64,000 bases of DNA. Origin: Streptomyces armeniacus. Its GTDB lineage: Bacteria > Actinomycetota > Actinomycetes > Streptomycetales > Streptomycetaceae. The position numbers and the translations under genes were made by a program. The stretch is taken from NCBI RefSeq assembly GCF_003355155.1, contig NZ_CP031320.1, forward strand, positions 2,639,844 through 2,703,843. The letters are read 5' to 3'. The first letter of the stretch is position 1. The number at the start of each line of letters is the position of its first letter. Below the pieces are notes generated by a model. That model did not search any database and was not told where the DNA came from. It saw nothing but the letters and a program-made list of their open reading frames with translations. Below, one piece after another: positions 37,111-46,522 of the stretch.

Positions 37111-38747
37111 TGGCGTTCGCGCGTACGTGCTCGGTGGCGCTGGTCGGCGTGGAGGGCGTCGTCGTCGAGGTGCAGGCGGACCTCGAGCCGGGCGTCGCCG
37201 CGTTCACCCTGGTGGGGCTGCCGGACAAGAGCCTCGTGGAGAGCCGGGACCGGGTGCGCGCGGCGGTCGTCAACGCGGGCGCGGAATGGCCGCAGAAGAA
37301 GCTCACGGTGGGGCTCAGCCCGGCGTCCGTGCCCAAGAGCGGCAGCGGCTTCGACCTGAGCGTGGCGTGCGCGGTGCTGGGCGCGGCGGAACGGATCGAT
37401 CCGCGGGCCATTGCCGACCTGATGATGATCGGCGAGCTGGGGCTGGACGGCAGAGTCCGGCACGTACGCGGTGTCCTGCCCGCCGTGCTCGCCGCGGCGG
37501 ACGCGGGATACCGGCAGGTGGTCGTGCCAGAGCAGGCGGTCGCGGAGGCGTCGCTCGTCCCGGACGTCACCGTCCTCGGGGTGCGGAGCCTGCGGCAGCT
37601 CATCGCGCTGCTCACGGACGAGGCGCCGCCCGAGGACGGCGAACAGGAACAGCAGCAGGAGCGTGCGGACAGGCTTGGCACGCCGGGCCGTAGCGAGGCC
37701 GTGCTTGGCGGCTTCCTGGTCCCCGGCTCCGGCCGCGCCGTGACGGCGGGCGGCGAACGGCAGCTGGACCTGGCGGAGGTCGCGGGCCAGGCCGGCGCCC
37801 GCAGAGCCCTGGAGGTGGCGGCGGCCGGACGGCACCACCTGTTCTTCAAAGGGCCGCCCGGCGCGGGCAAGACGATGCTCGCGGAACGGCTGCCGGGGCT
37901 GCTGCCCCCGCTGAGCGCGGCGGAGTCGCTCGAAGTGACGGCCGTGCACTCGGTGGCGGGGACGCTGCCACCCGGCCACCCGCTGGTGGAACGGCCGCCG
38001 TACTGCGCGCCGCACCACTCCGCGACCATGGCGGCCCTCATCGGCGGCGGCACCGGTCTGCCCCACCCGGGCGCCGTCTCCGTGGCACACCACGGCGTGC
38101 TCTTTCTGGACGAGGCAGCCGAATGCAGCGGGCGGGTGCTGGACGCGATGCGGCAGCCGCTCGAGTCGGGGTACGTGGTGGTGGCGCGCGCCAGCGGGAT
38201 GATGCGGCTGCCCGCCCGCTTCCTGCTCGTGCTCGCCGCGAACCCGTGCCCCTGCGGGCGGCACGGCATGAACGCCGGAGGGTGCGAGTGCCGGCCGTCG
38301 TCGATCAGGCGCTACCGCGCACGGCTGTCCGGGCCGCTGCTGGACCGCGTCGACCTCCGGGTCACCGTCCATCCCCTCACCCGTTCCGAGCTGGCCGCGC
38401 TGGAGGGCACCGCGGAGTGCACCGCCACGGTGGCCGCGCGGGTGCGCGAGGCCCGCGAGCGGGCGGCGGCGCGGTACGCGGGGACTGACTGGACCACGAA
38501 CAGCGACGTGCCGGGGCACGCGCTGCGCAAGGGCTGGCCCGTGGCGCCGGGCGCGTTGCGCGAAGCGGAGGAGGACATGGACCGCGGGGTGCTTACCGCC
38601 CGCGGGCTGGACCGCGTGCTGCGGGTCGCGTGGACGGTGGCGGACCTGGCAGGCCACGACCGGCCGACGGCGGCGGACGTGCGGTGCGCGCTGGAGCTGC
38701 GTACGGGCATCACGCGGGGGAGCACGCTGTCGGGGAGTCGGCTGTGA
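37110..38747 (+). CDS. comM: ComM/YifB family AAA+ ATPase (Mg-chelatase-like)
   Basis: 545 residues. N-terminal Lon-protease-like ChlI domain (VALVGVEGVVVEVQADLEPGVAAFTLVGLPDKSLVESRDRVRAAV), a linker of about 60 residues with QEQQQER, then the AAA+ core with Walker A GPPGAGKTML, Walker B LFLDEAAE, sensor AANPCPCG and a Cys pair (GMNAGGCEC). ComM is a hexameric branch-migration helicase helping integrate foreign DNA in naturally competent bacteria; in Streptomyces it is conserved without known competence. Coupled to yraN and to dprA (4-bp GTGA overlap). Confidence 0.94.
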   Translation: MAFARTCSVALVGVEGVVVEVQADLEPGVAAFTLVGLPDKSLVESRDRVRAAVVNAGAEWPQKKLTVGLSPASVPKSGSGFDLSVACAVLGAAERIDPRAIADLMMIGELGLDGRVRHVRGVLPAVLAAADAGYRQVVVPEQAVAEASLVPDVTVLGVRSLRQLIALLTDEAPPEDGEQEQQQERADRLGTPGRSEAVLGGFLVPGSGRAVTAGGERQLDLAEVAGQAGARRALEVAAAGRHHLFFKGPPGAGKTMLAERLPGLLPPLSAAESLEVTAVHSVAGTLPPGHPLVERPPYCAPHHSATMAALIGGGTGLPHPGAVSVAHHGVLFLDEAAECSGRVLDAMRQPLESGYVVVARASGMMRLPARFLLVLAANPCPCGRHGMNAGGCECRPSSIRRYRARLSGPLLDRVDLRVTVHPLTRSELAALEGTAECTATVAARVREARERAAARYAGTDWTTNSDVPGHALRKGWPVAPGALREAEEDMDRGVLTARGLDRVLRVAWTVADLAGHDRPTAADVRCALELRTGITRGSTLSGSRL

Positions 38748-39952
38748 ACAGTGAGCCGGCGGGCGGCGGCGGATCGGGGAGCGGTGGGTCCGGGAGTAGC
38801 GGGTCCGGGAGCGGTGATGCGGAGCGGCTGGCGCGGATGGCTCTGACGCGTGTCACCGAGCCCGGGGACCAGCTCGTCGGCCGCTGGCTGGCGGAGTACG
38901 GCGCGGAGGAGGTGGCGCGGGCGCTCCGCCGGGACGGCACGCGGCTGGACGGGACCACCGAGCAGCGCTGGGAAGGTCTGCGGCTGCGTGCCCGCGACGC
39001 CCCGGAGCCGGAGGCGGACCTCGCCGCCGTGGAGCAGCTGGGCGGCCGCTTCCTCTGCCCCGGCGACGGGGAGTGGCCGGGGCAGCTCGACGACCTCGGC
39101 GGGGCGCGGCCGGTCGGCCTCTGGGTGCGCGGCGCCCCGTCGCTCCGGTTCTGGGCGCTGCGCTCCGTCGCCGTGGTCGGCGCCCGCGCCTGCACGGACT
39201 ACGGCGTGCACGTGGCCTCCACCCTGGGCGCCGGGCTGGCCGAGCGCGGCTGGACGGTGGTGTCCGGCGCGGCGTACGGGGTGGACGGCGCCGCGCACCG
39301 CGGTGCCCTCGCGGTCGGCGGGGCCACCGTCGGCGTGCTGGCCTGCGGCGTGGACGTCACCTACCCACCGGGCCACGGACGGCTGATCCGGCGGATCGGT
39401 GAACAGGGGCTACTGGTCGCGGAGTTGCCGCCGGGCGCGCACCCGACGCGGAACCGTTTCGTGCTGCGCAACCGCGTGATCGCCGCGCTCACACGCGGGA
39501 CCGTCGTGGTGGAGGCCGAGCTGCGCAGCGGCTCGCTGGTCACGGCGCGGCGGGCCAGGGAGTTGGGGCGGACGGTGATGGGCGTGCCCGGCGCGGTGAC
39601 CTCCGGGCTGTCAGCGGGAGTGCACCAACTCCTGCGGCTGGAGGGACAGCTGGTCACCGATCCCGACGAGGTGATCGAACTCGTCGGCCGCATGGGTGAG
39701 CTGGCTCCCGAACGCAGCGGGCCCGCCCTGCCGCGCGACGTCCTGCCGCCGGACGCGGTGCGGGTGCTGGAGGCGATGCCCGCGAGGAACGCCGTCACCG
39801 CGCAGAAGTTGGCGCGCGAAGCGGGCACTCCGAGTGAGCTCACACTCGTACGCCTCCACGAACTGAGGTCACTCGGATTCGTCGAACGGAAAGGCGATCA
39901 CTGGTGGTTGGCACGCGCGGCGCAGCCCGCCCGCAGACACCCCATCGGGTGA
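38744..39952 (+). CDS. dprA: DNA-processing protein DprA
   Basis: 402 residues. A Gly/Ser-rich start, then a SAM-like N-terminal helical domain and the Rossmann-like DprA core: YPPGHGRLIRRIGEQGLLVAELPPGAHPTRNRFVLRNRVIAAL, with SVAVVGARACTDYG and WTVVSGAAYGVDGAAHRGAL before it. A winged-helix DML1-like C-terminus (VLEAMPARNAVTAQKLAREAG) follows. DprA loads RecA onto single-stranded DNA. It is last in the yraN-comM-dprA operon. In S. coelicolor, as I recall, a large accessory block separates dprA from whiG; here they are only 235 bp apart. Confidence 0.94.
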   Translation: MNSEPAGGGGSGSGGSGSSGSGSGDAERLARMALTRVTEPGDQLVGRWLAEYGAEEVARALRRDGTRLDGTTEQRWEGLRLRARDAPEPEADLAAVEQLGGRFLCPGDGEWPGQLDDLGGARPVGLWVRGAPSLRFWALRSVAVVGARACTDYGVHVASTLGAGLAERGWTVVSGAAYGVDGAAHRGALAVGGATVGVLACGVDVTYPPGHGRLIRRIGEQGLLVAELPPGAHPTRNRFVLRNRVIAALTRGTVVVEAELRSGSLVTARRARELGRTVMGVPGAVTSGLSAGVHQLLRLEGQLVTDPDEVIELVGRMGELAPERSGPALPRDVLPPDAVRVLEAMPARNAVTAQKLAREAGTPSELTLVRLHELRSLGFVERKGDHWWLARAAQPARRHPIG

Positions 39953-39989
39953 CGGTTCGGTCCTTGACCTGCGGCTCCTGGGTGAAAGG

Positions 39990-40148
39990 GTGAGCGTAGT
40001 CCGCCGGTTCAGCCAGCACCCGCTCCGCGACCCGTGGAACGGGCCCTGCCTGCGGCGTAACCCAGGGGTGCGTGCAGCGGAACGTATCTGCGCATACCAG
40101 ATCGGACGCTCATCGCATACCGCGACCAGACAGTCACGCTACGCTCAC
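39990..40148. repeat. Spaced inverted repeat in the whiG upstream region
   Basis: GTGAGCGTAG (39990-39999) and its exact reverse complement CTACGCTCAC (40139-40148) are separated by 139 bases in the 235-bp dprA-whiG gap. Each arm carries a GTGA/TCAC half-site. BldD, which controls whiG in Streptomyces, binds GTGA...TCAC-type sites, so a looping operator is conceivable. Confidence 0.4.
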
Positions 40149-40187
40149 AACACTCTGACTCTCCAGTAGAACGGCTCAAGGCGACGA

Positions 40188-41033
40188 ATGCCCCAGCACA
40201 AATCCGGGCCCGACCGTACGGCCACCGCCGAGGCGCCGGTCGCAGTCGAGGACGCTGCGCCCGGCCCCGCCCCCAGCTCGCTGGACGAGCTGTGGCGGTC
40301 GTACAAGGGGACGGGTGACGGCAGGCTGCGGGAACAGCTCATCCTGCATTACTCGCCGCTGGTGAAGTACGTCGCCGGACGCGTCAGCGTCGGGCTGCCG
40401 CCCAACGTGGAGCAGGCCGACTTCGTCTCGTCCGGGGTCTTCGGCCTGATCGACGCCATCGAGAAGTTCGACCCGGGCCGCTCCATCAAGTTCGAGACGT
40501 ACGCGATCACCCGTATCCGCGGCGCAATGATCGACGAACTCCGGGCCATGGACTGGATTCCGCGCTCCGTGCGGCAGAAGGCGCGCGCCGTCGAGCGGGC
40601 GTATGCCACCCTCGAGGCGTCACTCCGCCGCACGCCCTCGGAGGCCGAGGTGGCCGCCGAGATGGAGATCCCCGTGGAGGAACTCCACGCGGTCTTCAGC
40701 CAGTTGTCGCTTGCCAACGTGGTCGCTCTGGAAGAGCTGCTGCACGCGGGCGGCGAGGGCGGCGACCGCCTCAGCCTGATGGACACGCTGGAGGACACCG
40801 CCGCCGACAACCCGGTGGAGGTCGCCGAGGACCGCGAGCTGAGGCGGCTGCTGGCACGGGCGATCAACACCCTTCCGGACCGGGAGAAGACGGTCGTCAC
40901 CCTCTACTACTACGAGGGGCTGACCCTCGCCGAGATCGGCCATGTGCTGGGCGTGACCGAGAGCCGGGTCAGCCAGATCCACACCAAGTCGGTGCTCCAG
41001 CTCCGGGGGAAGCTGGCGGAGATGGGTCGCTGA
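40188..41033 (+). CDS. whiG: Sporulation sigma factor WhiG
   Basis: 281-residue sigma factor of the FliA/WhiG group. Region 2 spans [83 protein letters not shown], region 3 follows with [20 protein letters not shown], and region 4 with [44 protein letters not shown]. WhiG starts the switch from aerial growth to sporulation by driving whiH and whiI. Its activity is held by the anti-sigma RsiG with c-di-GMP (not in the window). ATG preceded by AAGGCGA. Confidence 0.97.
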   Translation: MPQHKSGPDRTATAEAPVAVEDAAPGPAPSSLDELWRSYKGTGDGRLREQLILHYSPLVKYVAGRVSVGLPPNVEQADFVSSGVFGLIDAIEKFDPGRSIKFETYAITRIRGAMIDELRAMDWIPRSVRQKARAVERAYATLEASLRRTPSEAEVAAEMEIPVEELHAVFSQLSLANVVALEELLHAGGEGGDRLSLMDTLEDTAADNPVEVAEDRELRRLLARAINTLPDREKTVVTLYYYEGLTLAEIGHVLGVTESRVSQIHTKSVLQLRGKLAEMGR

Positions 41034-41062
41034 ATCGGTACTGCCCTCCGTAGAGTGGCCGT

Positions 41063-41644
41063 GTGCCCAGGATTCGAGCGGCCTCGGTGGCCGAGCACCG
41101 GACCATGCAGCGTGGCGCCCTGCTGGACGCGGCGCGCTCCCTCCTCTCCGAAGGTGGCACGGAGGCCCTGACCTTTCCCGCGCTCGCGCAGCGCACGGGT
41201 CTCGCCCGGTCCTCCGTCTACGAGTACTTCCGCTCCCGGGCCGCCGTGGTCGAGGAGCTGTGCGCGGTCGACTTCCCCGTGTGGGCGGCCGAGGTCGAGT
41301 CCGCCATGGCGGCGGCCGACGGCCCGGAAGCGCAGATCGAGGCGTACGTGCGGCAGCAGCTGGCGCTCGTCGGCGACCGGCGGCACCGGGCGGTCGTGGC
41401 GATCTCCGCGGGCGAGCTCGACGCCGCCGCGCGGGAGAAGATCCGCGCCGCGCACGGCGGTCTGATCGCGATGGTCGTCGAGGCGCTCAGCGAGCTCGGC
41501 CACACTCAGCCGCGGCTCGCCGCGATGCTGCTCCAGGGCGTCGTCGACGCCGCCGTGCGGCGTATCGAACTCGGCGCAGCCGAGGACCCCGCACATATCA
41601 CCGAGGCCGCCGTGTCCATGGCCCTCGGCGGGGTGCGCGGCTGA
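41063..41644 (+). CDS. TetR family transcriptional regulator
   Basis: 193 residues. N-terminal HTH: RGALLDAARSLLSEGGTEALTFPALAQRTGLARSSVYEYFRSRAAVVEEL, followed by a helical ligand domain (VRQQLALVGDRRHRAVVAISAGELDAAAREKIRAAHGG). No target gene can be named; it follows whiG by 29 bases and is probably co-transcribed. Its 3' end is overlapped by 139 bp by the convergent M23 peptidase gene. Confidence 0.88.
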   Translation: MPRIRAASVAEHRTMQRGALLDAARSLLSEGGTEALTFPALAQRTGLARSSVYEYFRSRAAVVEELCAVDFPVWAAEVESAMAAADGPEAQIEAYVRQQLALVGDRRHRAVVAISAGELDAAAREKIRAAHGGLIAMVVEALSELGHTQPRLAAMLLQGVVDAAVRRIELGAAEDPAHITEAAVSMALGGVRG

Positions 41645-42522
41645 ACCGTCCGCGTGGACGGCCGCCGCCGGCGCAGCCTCCGGTGCGCCCAGACCGACGC
41701 CGCGGCCAGCGCCAGTCCGGCGACGAGCGGCCCCGTGCCGCCGCTTGTGGACGACCGGGCCGCGACGGTCTCCGGCGTGTCCGGTCGGCCGCCGTCGCCG
41801 CCGCGTGGCTCGCTCCGCGGCTCCGGTACGCCGGAGAAGGGCAGCAGCCGCGCCGGACCGCCGCGGAGCATGTGCGGCGGCAGCAGCGAGAGCGGGTTGA
41901 GATAGCGGTCGCCGCGCAGCAGCCCCCAGTGCAGACACGCGGTGCCGCAGTGGAAGCGGCCCGGCTGCACCGTGCCGACCACGTCGCCCGCCCGCACCCG
42001 TTCGCCCTTGTGCACCGACGCGCGCACGGGCTCGTACGTCGTGCGCAACGGCGGATCGCCCGTCCCGGACAGCTCGGTCGCGACCACCCCGCGCCCTGCC
42101 ACGGGCCCCGCGAAGGACACCCGGCCCGCACCGGCTGCGCGTACCGGCCGGCCCGCTCGGGTGGCCAGGTCGACGCCGCGGTGGCCCGCCGCCCACGGCG
42201 TCGGCGGGGGCCGCCAGCCATGGACGACCACCGGCCGCGGGCTTCCGCCCTCGCCCGCGACCGGCCAGGCGCGGCGCGCCTCCTGCTCCTGCTCCCGTTC
42301 CTGCCACTGCCCCCGCTCCGGGCCGGGGTGTTCCGTGTCCGGCCGGGCCCCGTCCGGCGGCCCGGTCCTCGCCGAATCCGCCGCCCGAGCCGAGCCGATC
42401 ACCGCGTGCACCGGCGACGGGCAGAGCCACAGCAGTGCCAGCGCCATCGCCAGCGCCGACAGCACCAGTAATGCCGCAGCGGGCGTGGACATGCTTGTGT
42501 GTACGTACTGTTCGTTTCGCAT
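41506..42522 (-). CDS. M23-family peptidase, membrane-anchored
   Basis: 338 residues. N-terminal signal/anchor helix (about 13-40, TPAAALLVLSALAMALALLWLCPSPVHA), a Gln/Glu-rich linker, then a LytM-type domain: PWAAGHRGVDLATRAGRPVRAAGAGRVSFAG, GDPPLRTTYEPVRASVHKGERVRAGDVVG and CLHWGLLRGDRYLNPL. The HRGVD (HxxxD) and LHWG (HxH-like) signatures are recognisable, although the second zinc histidine position reads LHWG not HLHW. It likely cleaves or binds peptidoglycan peptides. A second membrane helix (GPLVAGLALAAASVWA) and basic tail end the protein. The last 46 codons run antisense through the TetR gene. Confidence 0.85.
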   Translation of the reverse strand: MRNEQYVHTSMSTPAAALLVLSALAMALALLWLCPSPVHAVIGSARAADSARTGPPDGARPDTEHPGPERGQWQEREQEQEARRAWPVAGEGGSPRPVVVHGWRPPPTPWAAGHRGVDLATRAGRPVRAAGAGRVSFAGPVAGRGVVATELSGTGDPPLRTTYEPVRASVHKGERVRAGDVVGTVQPGRFHCGTACLHWGLLRGDRYLNPLSLLPPHMLRGGPARLLPFSGVPEPRSEPRGGDGGRPDTPETVAARSSTSGGTGPLVAGLALAAASVWAHRRLRRRRPSTRTVQPRTPPRAMDTAASVICAGSSAAPSSIRRTAASTTPWSSIAASRG

Positions 42523-42882
42523 GCACAGAGCGTGGCGCGTGAACTCCCCAACAGTTGATCATGGTTGGTTCCGGTGGATAACTCGCGGGTTGTGGACAAC
42601 TCGGTCACCCCCGCGTGTGACTCCGGGCGCCCCCGCGGTCTCCCCGCCGCCCCCTTCGGGCACGGTCGCACGCCGCTTCCGGGGTCCCGTACACTTCTGG
42701 TGGCGATCCGGGTCACCGGGTCGACTTCGCACGCCCCGCCACCCTCACCCGGTGGCCGCGTATCTCGGTCCTCGGAACCCTTTCTGAACAGGGAACTCGC
42801 AGGCACAACGCGTCAGGGGCGTCAGGCATGCGGGGGCCGCAAGGTCCTCGCGAAACAACCGAGTACCTCAAGGAGAACGGCC
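42523..42882. other. Intergenic region between the M23 peptidase and rpsB
   Basis: 360 bases with divergent promoters. It contains the second DnaA-box element (42568-42600). A TACACT (42690-42695) is a possible -10 hexamer for rpsB, though no good -35 stands 16 to 18 bases before it. The last 40 bases carry the strong AAGGAGA ribosome-binding site of rpsB. No small gene is seen. Confidence 0.45.
42568..42600 (-). repeat. Element with two DnaA-box-like sequences, copy 2
   Basis: Reverse complement of 36644-36676 with two mismatches: on the minus strand TTGTCCACA, a nine-base spacer, then TTATCCACC. Similarity continues weakly on both sides (GGGTGAC upstream, GATCA downstream), giving roughly 65 bases of shared ancestry. 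It lies just upstream of the M23 peptidase start. Confidence 0.75.
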
Positions 42883-43821
42883 ATGGCCGTCGTCACGATG
42901 CGGGAGCTGCTGGAGAGCGGCGTCCACTTCGGGCACCAGACCCGCCGCTGGAACCCGAAGATGAAGCGCTTCATCTTTACCGAGCGCAACGGTATCTACA
43001 TCATCGACCTGCTCCAGTCGCTGTCGTACATCGACCGCGCCTACGAGTTCGTCAAGGAGACCGTCGCGCACGGCGGCTCCATCATGTTCGTCGGCACCAA
43101 GAAGCAGGCGCAGGAGGCCATCGCCGAGCAGGCCACACGCGTGGGCATGCCCTACGTGAACCAGCGCTGGCTGGGCGGCATGCTGACGAACTTCTCGACC
43201 GTCTACAAGCGCCTGCAGCGCCTGAAGGAGCTCGAGCAGATCGACTTCGAGGATGTGGCCGCGTCCGGCCTCACCAAGAAGGAGCTCCTCGTCCTCTCGC
43301 GCGAGAAGGCGAAGCTGGAGAAGACCCTCGGCGGTATCCGCGAGATGCAGAAGGTGCCCAGCGCCGTCTGGATCGTGGACACCAAGAAGGAGCACATCGC
43401 CGTCGGCGAGGCGCGGAAGCTCAACATCCCCGTCGTCGCGATCCTGGACACCAACTGCGACCCGGACGAGGTCGACTACAAGATCCCGGGCAACGACGAC
43501 GCGATCCGGTCCGTCACCCTGCTCACCCGCGTGATCGCCGACGCCGTCGCGGAGGGCCTCATCGCCCGCTCGGCCGGTTCGGCGGAGGGCAAGGGCGAGA
43601 AGGCCGCCACGGAGCCGCTGGCCGAGTGGGAGCGCGAGCTCCTCGAGGGCGAGAAGGCCGAGGAGCCCAAGGCTGAAGAGGCGAAGCCCGAGGAGGCGAA
43701 GGCCGACGAGGCCGCCGCTCCCGAGGCCAAGCCCGAGGAGAAGCCGGCCGACGAGGCCGTCGTGGCAGCCGAGGCCCCCGCGGCCGGCGAGGCCGGCGAC
43801 GAGAAGTCGGCCGACGCCTGA
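42883..43821 (+). CDS. rpsB: 30S ribosomal protein uS2
   Basis: 312 residues. Residues 1-230 are uS2: [60 protein letters not shown] and [27 protein letters not shown] roughly 75-residue Glu/Ala/Lys/Pro tail ([20 protein letters not shown]) follows, as in other Streptomyces. ATG is preceded by AAGGAGA. The early codons are strongly biased, as expected for a highly expressed gene. Heads the rpsB-tsf unit. Confidence 0.98.
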   Translation: MAVVTMRELLESGVHFGHQTRRWNPKMKRFIFTERNGIYIIDLLQSLSYIDRAYEFVKETVAHGGSIMFVGTKKQAQEAIAEQATRVGMPYVNQRWLGGMLTNFSTVYKRLQRLKELEQIDFEDVAASGLTKKELLVLSREKAKLEKTLGGIREMQKVPSAVWIVDTKKEHIAVGEARKLNIPVVAILDTNCDPDEVDYKIPGNDDAIRSVTLLTRVIADAVAEGLIARSAGSAEGKGEKAATEPLAEWERELLEGEKAEEPKAEEAKPEEAKADEAAAPEAKPEEKPADEAVVAAEAPAAGEAGDEKSADA

Positions 43822-43835
43822 CGTTCCACACGTTC

Positions 43836-43876
43836 CCCGGCCGGCGGAGGGGCACTCGGCCACTCCGCCGGCCGGG
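43836..43876 (+). terminator. Hairpin between rpsB and tsf
   Basis: Perfect 14-bp stem CCCGGCCGGCGGAG / CTCCGCCGGCCGGG with a 13-base loop, 14 bases after the rpsB stop. Its position inside the rpsB-tsf unit suggests a partial terminator or attenuator setting the S2 to EF-Ts ratio. Confidence 0.75.
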
Positions 43877-44006
43877 ACTGCCGGACCGGCCCGGCTGAGC
43901 GGCGCCGAATCCGCTCGCTCGGCCGCCACCCAGAGCGACCTCATGACGGACAGCCCTGCCCGGTGCCCAGCACGCGGCAGGGCCTAGTGCACAGAAGGAA
44001 AGAAGG

Positions 44007-44861
44007 ATGGCGAACTACACCGCCGCTGATGTCAAGAAGCTGCGCGAGCTCACCGGCGCCGGCATGATGGACTGCAAGAAGGCGCTGGACGAAGCCGAGG
44101 GCGACGTCGACAAGGCCGTCGAGATCCTGCGCGTCAAGGGCCAGAAGGGCGTCGCCAAGCGCGAGTCGCGTACGGCCTCCAACGGCGCGGTCGTCGCCCG
44201 CATCGCCGACGACAACACTTCCGGTGTGCTCGTCGAGCTGAAGTGCGAGACCGACTTCGTGGCGAAGGGTGACAAGTTCACCGGTGTCGCCGACGAGATC
44301 GCGGCACACGTCGACGCCACGGACCCCGCCGACACCCCGGCGCTGCTCGCCTCGGAGATCGAGAGCGGCAAGACCGTCCAGGCGTACGTGGACGAGGCCA
44401 ACGCCACGCTCGGCGAGAAGATCGTCCTCGACCGCTTCGCGAAGTTCGCCGACGGCTACGTCGCCGCGTACCTGCACCGCACCAGCCCGGACCTGCCCCC
44501 GCAGGTCGGCGTGCTGGTCGAGCTGGACGCCGGCTCGGCGGACGCCGAGGCGAAGGCCGGGATCGCCAAGGACGTGGCGCAGCACATCGCCGCGTTCGCC
44601 CCGAAGTTCCTCTCCCGCGACGCCGTTCCGGCCGAGACGGTGGAGAGCGAGCGCCGTATCGCCGAGGACACCGCGCGCGAGGAGGGCAAGCCGGAGCAGG
44701 CCCTGCCCAAGATCGTCGAGGGCCGGGTGAACGGCTTCTACAAGGAGAACTGCCTTCTCGACCAGCCGTTCGCCAAGGACAACAAGAAGTCCGTGGAGAA
44801 GGTGCTGCAGGAGGCCGGTGTCGCGGTGAAGCGGTTCGCCCGCTTCCGTGTCGGCGCCTGA
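44007..44861 (+). CDS. tsf: Translation elongation factor Ts
   Basis: 284 residues. UBA-like N-terminus [42 protein letters not shown], the [10 protein letters not shown] nucleotide-exchange core, [19 protein letters not shown], and the C-terminal [22 protein letters not shown]. It recycles EF-Tu-GDP. GAAAGAAGG ribosome-binding site upstream. Confidence 0.98.
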   Translation: MANYTAADVKKLRELTGAGMMDCKKALDEAEGDVDKAVEILRVKGQKGVAKRESRTASNGAVVARIADDNTSGVLVELKCETDFVAKGDKFTGVADEIAAHVDATDPADTPALLASEIESGKTVQAYVDEANATLGEKIVLDRFAKFADGYVAAYLHRTSPDLPPQVGVLVELDAGSADAEAKAGIAKDVAQHIAAFAPKFLSRDAVPAETVESERRIAEDTAREEGKPEQALPKIVEGRVNGFYKENCLLDQPFAKDNKKSVEKVLQEAGVAVKRFARFRVGA

Positions 44862-45016
44862 AGCACCCCCGCCGACCCCGTGCCCGGCTGGTCCGCGGGC
44901 CGGACAGAGACCCGTTAGGGTCGGGCACACGGCAGTTCTGACGAGGAGGCCATTGCCACGAGGAGCCGAGAGGGTCCACCGGCAGTGGCCTCCTTCGTAT
45001 GCACGAGGAGATCTCC

Positions 45017-45766
45017 ATGAGCAAAGACACCGACAAAGACAACGGCCGGCGTCGCTTCCTGCTGAAACTCTCCGGTGAGGCGTTCGCCGGCGGTGGGGGG
45101 CTGGGGGTCGACCCCGACGTCGTGCACAAGATGGCACGGGAGATCGCCTCCGTGGTCCGCGAGGGTGCGGAGATCGCCGTCGTGATCGGGGGAGGGAACT
45201 TCTTCCGCGGCGCTGAGCTGCAGCAGCGCGGCATGGACCGGGCGCGCTCCGACTACATGGGCATGCTCGGCACGGTCATGAACTGCCTGGCGCTCCAGGA
45301 CTTCCTGGAGAAGGAGGGCATCGACTCCCGTGTCCAGACCGCCATCACCATGGGGCAGGTCGCGGAGCCGTACATCCCGCTGCGGGCCGTACGGCACCTG
45401 GAGAAGGGCCGCGTCGTCATCTTCGGCGCCGGGATGGGCATGCCGTACTTCTCCACCGACACCACCGCCGCCCAGCGAGCCCTGGAGATCGACGCCGAGG
45501 CGCTGCTGATGGGCAAGAACGGCGTGGACGGGGTGTACGACGCCGACCCGGCGACGAACCCCGACGCCGTGAAGTTCGACGCGCTGGAGTACGGCGAGGT
45601 CATCACCAGGGACCTCAGGGTCGCCGACGCCACCGCCGTCACCCTCTGCCGGGACAACAAGCTGCCGATCCTCGTCTTCGAGTTGCTGGCGGAGGGCAAT
45701 ATCGGCCGCGCGGTGAAAGGTGAGAAGATCGGCACCCTGGTGAGCAGCCAGGGCACCAGGGACTGA
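45017..45766 (+). CDS. pyrH: UMP kinase
   Basis: 249 residues, amino-acid-kinase fold: [81 protein letters not shown] and [14 protein letters not shown]. Phosphorylates UMP to UDP. Start MSKDTDKDN follows GAGGAG; in-frame codons from 44999 are less likely. Between tsf and frr, the universal order. Confidence 0.97.
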   Translation: MSKDTDKDNGRRRFLLKLSGEAFAGGGGLGVDPDVVHKMAREIASVVREGAEIAVVIGGGNFFRGAELQQRGMDRARSDYMGMLGTVMNCLALQDFLEKEGIDSRVQTAITMGQVAEPYIPLRAVRHLEKGRVVIFGAGMGMPYFSTDTTAAQRALEIDAEALLMGKNGVDGVYDADPATNPDAVKFDALEYGEVITRDLRVADATAVTLCRDNKLPILVFELLAEGNIGRAVKGEKIGTLVSSQGTRD

Positions 45767-45953
45767 CCGGCCTCCCGGCCGTGTGAATTCACCGGCGGCG
45801 CCGCGCCGTTGGCGTGGCCGGAACGGCGCGGTACGGGGATGGACAACAGCCTGCCGGTCGGACACCGTGCAGGAATCAGGGCACTGCGGACGGCCGGCGG
45901 CCGTTGCCGGAACGAAGCAGTCTCACGCTCATTCATCGAACCAGGAGCACGTG

Positions 45954-46511
45954 GTGATCGAAGAGACCCTCCTCGAGGCCGAGGAGAAGATGGAGAAGGC
46001 GGTCGTCGTCGCCAAGGAGGACTTCGCCGCGATCCGCACCGGTCGTGCGCACCCGGCGATGTTCAACAAGATCGTGGCGGAGTACTACGGCACGATGACC
46101 CCGATCAACCAGCTGGCGTCGTTCTCGGTGCCGGAGCCGCGGATGGCGGTGGTCACTCCGTTCGACAAGAGCTCGCTGCGCAACATCGAGCAGGCGATCC
46201 GCGACTCAGACCTGGGCGTCAACCCGTCGAACGACGGGCACCTCATCCGGGTGGTGTTTCCCGAGCTGACGGAGGAGCGCCGCAGGGAGTTCATCAAGGT
46301 CGCGAAGACCAAGGGCGAGGACGCCAAGATCTCCATCCGGAGCATCCGCCGCAAGGCCAAGGAGACCATCGACAAGGCCATCAAGGACGGCGAGGTCGGT
46401 GAGGACGAGGGACGCCGCGCGGAGCGGGAGCTGGACGACACCACCGCCAAGTACGTGGGGCAGGTGGACGAGCTGCTCAAGCACAAGGAAGCCGAGCTGC
46501 TCGAAGTCTGA
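45954..46511 (+). CDS. frr: Ribosome recycling factor
   Basis: 185 residues, exact RRF length: [86 protein letters not shown] and a C-terminal helix ending [12 protein letters not shown]. Splits post-termination ribosomes with EF-G. GTG start with AGGAG; a GTG one codon earlier is possible. Confidence 0.98.
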   Translation: MIEETLLEAEEKMEKAVVVAKEDFAAIRTGRAHPAMFNKIVAEYYGTMTPINQLASFSVPEPRMAVVTPFDKSSLRNIEQAIRDSDLGVNPSNDGHLIRVVFPELTEERRREFIKVAKTKGEDAKISIRSIRRKAKETIDKAIKDGEVGEDEGRRAERELDDTTAKYVGQVDELLKHKEAELLEV

Positions 46512-46522
46512 GGCTGCGATCC

